Shown: positions 54,748 through 62,500 of the stretch, piece by piece | Numbering within the stretch: position 1 is the first letter of the stretch | Layout of the letters: each line of letters opens with the position of its first letter | Source: Symsagittifera roscoffensis | Taxonomy: Eukaryota > Xenacoelomorpha > Acoela > Convolutidae | Direction: 5' to 3' | DNA: 62,500 nt | Assembly (NCBI RefSeq): GCF_963678635.1 | Contig: NW_026971122.1 | Coordinates: forward strand, 5,001-67,500 | The notes under the pieces: generated by a model | What the model was told of the DNA's origin: nothing | Databases searched by the model: none | The model's input: the letters and a program-made list of their open reading frames with translations, nothing else | Made by a program: the position numbers and the translations under genes

Positions 54748-57273
54748 CAAGCTTGGTTGAATCGAGTCTTCCAAGAGCGGTTGGACGAGCTGGAAGCAGA
54801 ACTCTTTGACACAGGAGTGCTGAAGGAAGAAGGAACAGTGAGTGACGCGGTGATTACCACCTTTGTGCCTCCTAGCCTGGAAACACGCTTGGGTACGGTC
54901 CCGGCCGTCACGAACTACAGGCAACAAAGCTCCAGCGAACCAAGTCAAAGGACAGACGTACAGGATCGATTGGGAGAGGCACCGATGAGGAGAACCATCC
55001 ATCCTAGGAGAAGAATAGGACCTGTCAACCCAATCGAAGAGACAGCCGGCACGTCTAGATCGGACACTAGATCGGAGACGACAAATATCAGTCGAGAGGA
55101 GAGACGTCCGAGCAGAGGCTCGTTGATGTGGTCAAGACCCATACCGTCTCCCTGGCATATATACAAAGACGAGCTAATGAAGCTGGATCTCCAGAGGGTA
55201 AGCTTCATCGAAGATGCAAGGAGGATGCTGAATGGAGCGACGCTATCCGTCAGCAGATTGTACTCGATAACTGGCGTAGACTGGTTGATAGCCGCTAGCA
55301 TAAATTTCAGCTCGACGACGGCCTTGAGATTTGCTGACTTGGAGGGACTGCCCTCTAACAACACGATGGGACCAGTGAATGCGAGACCATTGCAAGATGT
55401 GAGGTTGAATCACGATGAGGGGAATCGTGAAGAGAGTCCAGGAAGATTCCTGACGACGAGAGCGCCGATTGGACAACACGTGAAGATATTCAGGGAACTG
55501 ACGACACCCCCTGGTCATGTGAAGGAAAGAGTATACCCAAAACTAGTGAACCAAGATGGTGATGCCCAAAGATATGGCGGATTGACAGCGATAAAGAAAG
55601 ATGAGACCATCTTCACCGCCTACGACAAAGCAGAAATGAGGAAGGCCAAGATTATGGTAGTAGCGAATTCAGAGTTCGTGTACACCTCCAAGTCTTTGTT
55701 TTGGCCGGACGTCATAATGTTGGCAGCGGTCGACTTGGACTTACTGCAATCGATATCTTTGGCTATAGGGGTGCAAAGGCAGACGGACATGAACCCAATT
55801 ACGATCGTGTTGGCTGGCATCAATGACCATCTACACAGTAGAGGTTTTCTGAGCAGACTCAGAGATCCTACAACGGCAGAGAACGCTGTATGGCCAGCGA
55901 TAAAAGATATCCTTGAGTCGATGGGTGAAGTGGTGGATGCGACGAAGGAGGGGTCATTCAATAAAGTGACACTGAGAGTAGTATTCGCGTTGTCTCCGGG
56001 ATATGGACATCTCCCGGATGGACTGAAATTTGTGTATGCGATTGTGGCCTTACTTTCGGATAGAAAATATGATGTGATCATATCGGCCCCGAATCGCATG
56101 ATAGAAATGGAGAACCTGAGGCCACTTAAGGCTGAACTGCCTGCAGTATGGTCAGATATCTCAAACGCGATGAGAGGACTCAAGGACCATGCGCTACACA
56201 TGCTAGTATCGGACGAGGTGCTGGGGTTGGAACTGTCCAATTACAGTCGACAACTCAAACTGAAACCGGGAATGGACGACGACCATCGAGTGATCGCGGC
56301 AATGTCCAACGACTTATGGTTCCGAGCAATGGAAGTGGGAGGTGAAGACACAAGAAGGAAAAATTCACTAGAGACGAGAGCTCATCTGGAGGCGATTGTT
56401 CTGAGAACCAAGCCGGAAGCCAACCAGTGGCTACACCTGAACCCTAGAGTAGCGGCATTGGGTGCAGATGCTTTTGAGCAAGGCTCCGTGATGATCACAA
56501 GGATACATGCCTACTTGTTGAAGGAGGTGCACCTGGCGGAAAATGCTGGAGAAAAGACCGCTGAATTTGTAAACAGAATGTGTCAGATTACTCTGCTGGA
56601 AACCTTCTGGACCCGGGAAGTGAAGGGACAGAAGGGCTTTGAAAGGACAGACAGCATCAAGGAAGGGTTGGGAGCCGGATGGACCGCGTCCTTCTTGGCA
56701 AAAGTTTACCCGAAAGTCTCGCACTACTTGATAAAAGAATTCCTCCAAGCAGTAGTGGAAGTATCGATAGTGGAACTAATAGCCTTGTTCGTGACATTTG
56801 GAGCAGAGAGTTTCGTGAAAGGACCGGCGATACTGCTCACCGATGGAATCCAGAATCTGCGGCTAGACGGACTTCTGACATTGATTGCAATTACCCACGG
56901 AAACTTGGGAGGACTGATGAAACTGGCACGTTGTCCAGAGCAGATGAAAGAGAGAGTGAGGAACTTGGATATGAAGAAATCCACGGACTCGTGGAACAAG
57001 ATAAGAGACCTGAGACACACTCTTATCCAGTATATCTTGCAACAAAATCGCTTTGGAACGGGAGAAGACGAGACGATTGAGAGAGAGGAGGATGTTAGAC
57101 GACATGTTGGAGGCATGCCGCTGTTAACTGATCTGAGCTTGGCCATGAGAACCGATCCCTTGGCGCTGATCAGAGGAGTCACGGAGTTCATGACAGTGAT
57201 CTATGGACCAGCAGTCACATTTGCGTTCCCTGACGTTAAAGTGGAAGCATATAGAAGGTCGGTGCTGCTGTGA
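54748..57273 (+). pseudogene. E2 ORF2, segment with divergent SGNH-like domain
   Basis: About 840 codons in phase with the previous segment. 'GVDWLIAASINF' (near 55,275) aligns to E1. From ~55,640: 'IMVVANSEF', 'IVLAGINDHLHSRG', 'VVFALSPGYG' and 'GMDDDHRVIAAM', in the same order as the degenerate SGNH blocks of E1. This copy has D at -3 from the His, as in a canonical DxxH. Later 'GGMPLLTDLSLAMRTDPLAL' and 'VIYGPAVTFAFPD' are near-identical to E1. A hydrophobic stretch near 56,750-56,820 ('SIVELIALFVTFG') could be an amphipathic or membrane-associated helix. A frameshift near 57,220 ends the frame. Confidence 0.75.
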
Positions 57274-57805
57274 GCAGCACGCATTGCGGGAGCTCATGAG
57301 TGAAGATCTGTTATTTGCGAAAATATCGGAGCCAGAGATGACAGTCATCAATTTTGACGATCACTTCCGTGATCGCATGGGAGAAGTAGAAAGAGGACAC
57401 ATCGAGGTGTTCCCAAAGCTTTGGAATCTGAGACCCTATGACAAAACGAATGGTGAAATAACCAGAGTGCCTCGTCTCACTGCAGCATATCACAAAGTGA
57501 GAGAAGAGACGAAGGACTGGGGCGATTACAAGAAGCTGCCGGAGGCAATTTCTGAATTCCCTCTGATAAGAAGGATGTTGCTCGGAGCAGTCTCCGTGGT
57601 ACAAACTCTTAGGTTGAGAGCATTCGAGACCAATGAAAGGAGAGTAGGGAATTTCGTGGGAACGATGGATCCATACTTTGTAGGAAGAAATGCCGCCTAT
57701 TACAGTACAAACGATTTGCATACACGGATCAAGCGACGAGAAGGCGAACAAGCAACGCCGCGACTCCCAAGCATGGAAGATTTGATAAGGAATGGAAGGG
57801 ATTAG
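57274..57805 (+). pseudogene. E2 ORF2, segment 3
   Basis: The frame open from about 57203 aligns with E1 ('EISEFPLIRRMLLGAV' region against 'MPEFPIVRRMTLGM', and 'GHIEVFPKLWNLRP' against 'GPIETYPKFWNLNP'). Unknown function. TAG at 57803 and a frame change separate it from the next part. Confidence 0.7.
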
Positions 57806-60696
57806 GCTTAGCTCCGATGAGGATGAGAGGCAGGACCGAACTGCCTGAAGCCTCATTGATCCTGACTAGTGTAAAACAGGAGATGAGAGTGGGAGGAATA
57901 CTGCAGACGAGAACCTTCCTAGCACCCTTCGGCTGAGAAGAAATCAAAGTGGTCCATGGAGAAGAGGAAGATGAATCGGCCGGTACATTGCTCATACCGA
58001 GATTCCAGGAAGAAGCCGACAATGACGACAAAGGACCATCGAGCTCGAACAAGGATAAGTCAGAAGGAGATGACGGACAGGGTGGAAGCCGTCAAACCGA
58101 AGAACCCATGCAACAAGATCAAGCTGGTGGGGAAGACGACAGGGCATCGACAAGAGGAACATCCAGCCTGGATTTCAACATCTTCAGTGATCTTGAGAAT
58201 CATGCAGATACGTTGGAAACAACTGAGCCAGCGGATGAAGGCATCTCGACACTGGAGCCTCCGTCAGCCTTTATGGAAATGAAACGGAATTTGCCGGAGA
58301 GCAGCTCTCCTGGCGATTCAAGAAATAACGACTAGAGAATCCTCATGGAATCACCTCGGAGGAGAAGAATAGAGGCCTCAGCCAGAGTACCTTTCTTGGG
58401 AACGCTGCCCGAAGAAGAATGGGAAGTACATCACCGAGACCGCGAGAGTAGGACGGGATGCAAACTAGACAGAGTGGCGTTTATGGAAGAGGTCTGGACC
58501 GTAGTTCAGAGCTATGGGACCCAGTCCATTCTGAAAACGGGTCTCAATCAACCCTTGATGAGAGAAGTACTTGACAAGCTTGATGATTGTTAAGGGAGAC
58601 TGAGTGAGTTATTGATCGACTCGGCCACTGATGAAAGTGAAGCGAATTCTCCCATCAAGATGATACCGCAGGACGATAAAGAAGAGGGGGTGTATCTGTC
58701 AAGAACCAGGAGAGGGACGATGCGATCAAAATTGGTGATTGATAAAATCAATGCAATGAAGATGAAGTTAGGCAGCAGAGTGATGCCGAGGAGAGTTGGA
58801 AAGACGAAGGTGGATTCAGAACTATCGATGAAAGCTGGTAACTCAGCGAAAAGGAAACGAATTGAGGAGGTCATGGATTTGGGGCAAGGTGATTATCAAC
58901 TGCCTGACACAGATAAAATGTTAACTGATATAGCGATGGTGCCACCCATTCTCTTGGCGGGGATAAAGTCAACAGGTTATAAATCCAAAAGGAGAGACCG
59001 CACTCTGACTGGAGCAACCTTAGAAATGGAAATACTCAGCCAATGTGGAGAGAGCACAATAAAAGACTTCAAGCCATCTCCCATGAATCACGGAAAGGGA
59101 AGTGTCGCAGGACAACTAATACCAGTGGAATATAACCGACTAACAGTGTCGGAGACTGTGTCGATAGATGAGCCCACCGGTGGATACATGGAGAGGTTAG
59201 AGTACCGAAACTCGGCTAGAGGGTATGTGATGGCCCTGGAAGACGGAAAAGCCATGGAGGGTTATCTGGAAACGATGTTGCAAGGAACCACCCTCAAGCA
59301 GAAGGCGTACGGGACTTTAGCGTCGTCTGACATACAGGCAGAGACGATGGAGCAGTTGGTGAGCCTTCCATGGAAAGCAGTAGTATTAAGGTATTTCGAA
59401 GAAGAAATGAGGACTACGCCAACAATACATGCTCTAGTGGCAGTACCTTACGTAAGAACAGAGTTGCAACTCAGGTTCGCCTAGTGCATGATGGGACTGA
59501 CTCGCGAGGAATATGATTCAGAAGAAAGGAAGAGATCAAAAGAGGAGAAGGTTTTCCTTATGACGAACCTGAGGGATCTGATAGTCCAGGAGGGAGCAGC
59601 AGTAGCGTGTGCGAAGCGGAGAGACGCTCTCGGTTTCATTCGATTCCTGATAGAGCAGATTTCAGTACCTGCACTGAACACCTGTGTTAAAATGTTGAAG
59701 GAGGGCGATGAGCGAACGAAAGCCTTATTCTTGCTAGCACTGCTGGATATGCAGCAAAGTAAACCAATGAGGGTGAACATGAAAGAACCCGAAGAATTAG
59801 AACCCATAAGAAAGATAGACGAAATCAGGAGATTCTCAAACAAGGAGCTGAGACTCACTAAAGAATCTATGGGAGCATTGCCGAAATCCAGTGAATACTG
59901 TGGACCGATCAAGAAGAAATCGTATAGCTACGTATCCGGGATCATAGGGATAGCGTACAATCCTTTCCTGAGTGAAGTCATACGCGATTGCTTCTTTGAT
60001 TATGAGCAGGCGGTGTTGCTAAGATTCTGGACGTCCAGAATTGTAACGATTAAAAGCGTTAACAATCCACAGGCCAAATTGGGACTGGTCTTGGAAGAAG
60101 AGGTGACTGCACCTTCAGTACCAAAATCCGACAAAAGAGTGGAGTTTGGGTTGGGATTCTCAGATGAATTACTGAGAACGAGCTTGATGGCAGTGTGGGA
60201 ATTGATGAGGCCATCATGGTGTCCTAGTCCCAACGCTGACTCAATATTACGGGAGACACAAGACTGTAACCTGCGTGACCTCAACATCATATATAATGTG
60301 ATGATAACGGCCTCTAAGAGCAACGGAAAAGATAAAATGGAGTTGCCTGGCTGGGGACCAGAAGACTGGGTCAAACCTGGTAGCTGTCTGGCGGAAGTCT
60401 GTGGACTGGAGGGTCACGTTTGTGGAGGTATGGACTGTGTGAAGACCCTAGAAAAACAACACAAGCAATTGACGGTATTGTTTGGAAACGTAGTGATGAA
60501 AGCAAGAACAGAAACGGAACTGATAGCAGATTGCCATGGAGGAACCGATGTGAATCTAGTGACTGCACTAGGATTCTACAGCATGTTTGGTTCATTAGAG
60601 TCACTATTGAATCTAGAACAGAAACATGAGATGTTCACAGCCATCAGTGTAGAAGTATTCCCAGGAAATGGAGGGAAGCAATCGAGACGGAAATGA
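57806..60696 (+). pseudogene. E2 ORF2, central and Cys-His region
   Basis: One frame carrying TGA (~57932, Leu in E1), TAG 58333, TAA 58591 and TAG 59482 (Trp in E1). Begins with a short conserved piece ('RTFLAPFG'). A polar, acidic low-conservation region follows to ~58,600. Then comes a conserved block: 'VPYVRTELQL', 'GIIGIAYNPFLSE', 'MRPSWCPSPN', and the C-x4-C-x4-H-x-C-x4-C cluster at 60385-60438 ('CLAEVCGLEGHVCGGMDC'). Family unrecognised. Ends by frameshift near 60,690. Confidence 0.75.
60385..60438 (+). other. E2 conserved Cys-His cluster in ORF2
   Basis: Same C-x4-C-x4-H-x-C-x4-C spacing as E1 19361-19425 within otherwise variable residues. Likely metal-binding. No known zinc-finger family assigned. 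Confidence 0.6.
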
Positions 60697-61907
60697 ACAT
60701 TAGACACAGTGAGACTTATTGTAGACCATCAGGAGCACGATATTTGGTGGGTTCAACAGTGGCTCCAATGTGCAAGAGCAGATACCCTGTACATTTCGTA
60801 GCTGTGGACCTGAAGAGTACGAGAACGATTGTGGATCAAGCCCTCTCAGTGCCGAAGTGTGTGAGACTGGCGAGAATGTACGAGAAGTCATACGAGTTGC
60901 TATGTAAGATGTTCTCAGCAGTTCCAGAGAGAACCAAAGAAGAATTGGAGTCAATATTAGGAAAGAAGTTCATGGGATATGTGAGCGGGAACTTCAGTGA
61001 ATTCGAGAGACAGAAACAGAGAGGATCAACTGTCACAGATTACAATGCAGTAGATGAGAATGATGAAGTCCACCGAGTGATGATGGAAGTGGAACCATTG
61101 CTGGAAGCTTCGGGAAAACGTAATTGGAGGAGCATCATGTTGACGCATGACGAGTTTCCTTGACACTGCTTGCTGCAGACCTGGTGGTATCCCAAGCGTA
61201 GTAATCTGATGTTGATCTGGGACTCTGGAGAGCTGCTCTCCATGGGTTTACCAGATTCATCATAGCCCGTAACAATAGTGATAGTGGGACTTATGATGGC
61301 GATACGATGGCTGGAAGCTCATGTGAGAAAAAATAACAGACAGGAGGCACCGACGAGAGAACAGTTGCGGAAGTTAGATTGTCTAAAAGATTTAGATCTT
61401 TTTGAGACAATGTGCAAAATTCTAAACATTCCGATGGAAGTGAAGAAGATATGGGCGAGGAAACGATTGATGCCATGGTTCAGAGCTAACATGACTGCAT
61501 GGTTGTACGAGTATGCGAAGAAGCATATGTCAAAGCATGGCAGAGTGTACAGTGAATATCAGCTGGACATTGGAGCAGGAGCTTTTAAGCGAGCTCTCGT
61601 GACTCATCGGAATGCAGTGACCACCGCTGTGAAAAGAATTTCCAGGACGAGTGAACGTAGTGGAAAGGAGAAAGCAGAGATGCTGAAAGAAGATTTGGAG
61701 AGAAACGTGACGTTGTGTCTCCACAACAGCTTCTGCAGGAACAGAGAATCTAACGTGGATCCGCTACCTTGCTGCAAACAGAGGGTAGAAGAGCAGAAGT
61801 GTTGGAGGACGGCTTCCAGCAGCGTCAGGATAGCTAATGATGTGTTACAAGATACGGAGACTGAGCGTGCAGAGTCAGTATCTCAGGAGGAAGAAATGGA
61901 ACATTGA
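60693..61907 (+). pseudogene. E2 ORF2, C-terminal part
   Basis: Continues with 'SVPKCVRLARMYEKS' and 'VEPLLEASGKRNWRSIM', then TGA 61161 (Cys in E1), 'HCLLQTWWYP', TAG near 61264 (Gln in E1) and 'MMAIRWLEAHVRKN', through 'LCLHNSFCRNRESNVDP' to the natural-looking TGA at 61905 after an acidic tail ('SQEEEMEH'). All in one frame. Its length and end match E1. Confidence 0.75.
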
Positions 61908-62500
61908 CGAATGACCGAAAAACAAGATGCAAAAAGAGACGAAATTAGAAGAATTTAGAAGTTTTAGAACTTCTAAACGACGAATAAAGAAGAAAACAAA
62001 GGAGTGATGAAGAAAAAGTTGAAACTCAGAATTGTTTTATGTGTGTGAAAAAACTCAAGTGAGAAACCAAGCAACCAAGTTGTAATTGAAAACTGAAACA
62101 TTTAGTTGAGTTTTGAAATTGTTGCATTTATAAATTTGCATTTTGATTTTAGTGGAGTGGCTTTAGAGACACTCACTTACTATTTATTTAGAAAGGCTTA
62201 AGTGAAAGAGTATATTAAAATATTCCAGCCTGCATGACTGTTTTTAATCAGCTAGGAGAATTGATCACTTTGTGGTGACATGGAAGGCTTGAGTAATCTC
62301 TCGAAGAGAGAGATTGTTTCATTGTTCTTGCTAACCACAGAGTTTCTTAGTTTTAATATTCAGGACAATAACAAGCAAGATTTCCGAAGGGAAAAGCATA
62401 GTAGGAAAATTTTAGCTGGTTGGTTGGCAGGACTGTCCTGCAAGCCAACACCTTTTAAATCTAAGAGAAAAAGTTTTAATCGGGACATTGACATTGGAAG
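61908..62500 (+). other. E2 3' untranslated region (continues past the window)
   Basis: No frame and no LTR start (TGTGCC) found before the window ends. Contains two perfect inverted repeats: 10-bp arms at 61954-61977 ('tttagaagtt' ... 'aacttctaaa') and 8-bp arms at 62295-62315 ('aatctctc' ... 'gagagatt'). Confidence 0.55.

Larger units (their letters stand above)
39347..62500 (+). mobile_element. E2: second giant Ty3/gypsy-class element, truncated by the window edge
   Basis: Plus-strand element with the same plan as E1. The left LTR ends at 40214, the PBS is at 40227, and gag starts at 43141. ORF1 ends at 52659. ORF2 runs 53065-61907, with at least 590 bp beyond. The 3' LTR is not reached. 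Aligned ORF1 proteins are clearly related to E1 but diverged, so these are two families or old subfamilies rather than sister copies. Stops and frameshifts are scattered through both ORFs and differ from those of E1. Confidence 0.88.

Noticed and set aside
53065-61907. ORF2 as an envelope gene
   Set aside because: Its position fits, but no signal peptide, cleavage site or clear membrane anchor was seen, and it carries hydrolase-like and Cys-His motifs instead.

Overview
This is eukaryotic DNA. It has AT-rich intergenic sequence, satellite-like arrays and one intact intronless gene, but it is mostly two very large Ty3/gypsy-class LTR retroelements. The host cannot be named from sequence alone. 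An animal or a single-celled eukaryote both fit. The element primer-binding sites match a tRNA-Asn-like 3' end, and the spacers contain TTTTCAG-type 3' splice sites.

Layout. 179-2584 (-) is an 801-residue gene that appears to fuse a drug/metabolite (triose-phosphate/nucleotide-sugar type) transporter to a polysaccharide pyruvyl transferase-like domain. 2.6-4.5 kb holds a 90-bp tandem duplication and two copies (one half, one complete) of a foldback/MITE-like element. 4.5-11.6 kb is a large duplication of a ~3.35-kb unit. Each unit contains a 22-bp minisatellite, a ~150-bp cassette and ~350-bp satellite monomers. 11.6-16.5 kb is AT-rich and mostly featureless, apart from a possible decayed minus-strand gene at 14.8-15.8 kb.

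16,568-39,346 is a complete minus-strand element (E1). It is 22.8 kb, with LTRs of 832 and 885 bp, a PBS and a PPT. It appears to sit inside the 5' LTR of a second, plus-strand element (E2). The first 43 bases of that LTR are at 16,525 and the rest runs 39,347-40,214. E2 continues past the right edge of the window.

Both elements share one architecture: LTR - PBS - 2.5-2.9 kb repeat-rich leader - ORF1 (coiled-coil, Gag with two CCHC knuckles, DTG protease, RT, RNase H, a ~300-residue linker, DD35E integrase, macrodomain-like domain) - ~0.4-0.5 kb spacer with a 3' splice-site motif - ORF2 (~8.85 kb, nearly 3,000 codons). ORF2 contains, in order, a conserved N-terminal module, a coiled coil, an SGNH/GDSL hydrolase domain, a second divergent SGNH-like domain, long unrecognised conserved regions, and a C-x4-C-x4-H-x-C-x4-C cluster. 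ORF2 lies where env would be, but I see no signal peptide or fusion protein in it.

Both copies are broken by several frameshifts and nonsense codons at different places. The reading frames are annotated as pseudogenes, yet the two can be compared with each other to see what selection had kept. Most unusual are the macrodomain and esterase-like domains in a Ty3/gypsy element, the giant ORF2, and a 37-nt block that is identical in both elements and contains the core of the 3' polypurine tract.
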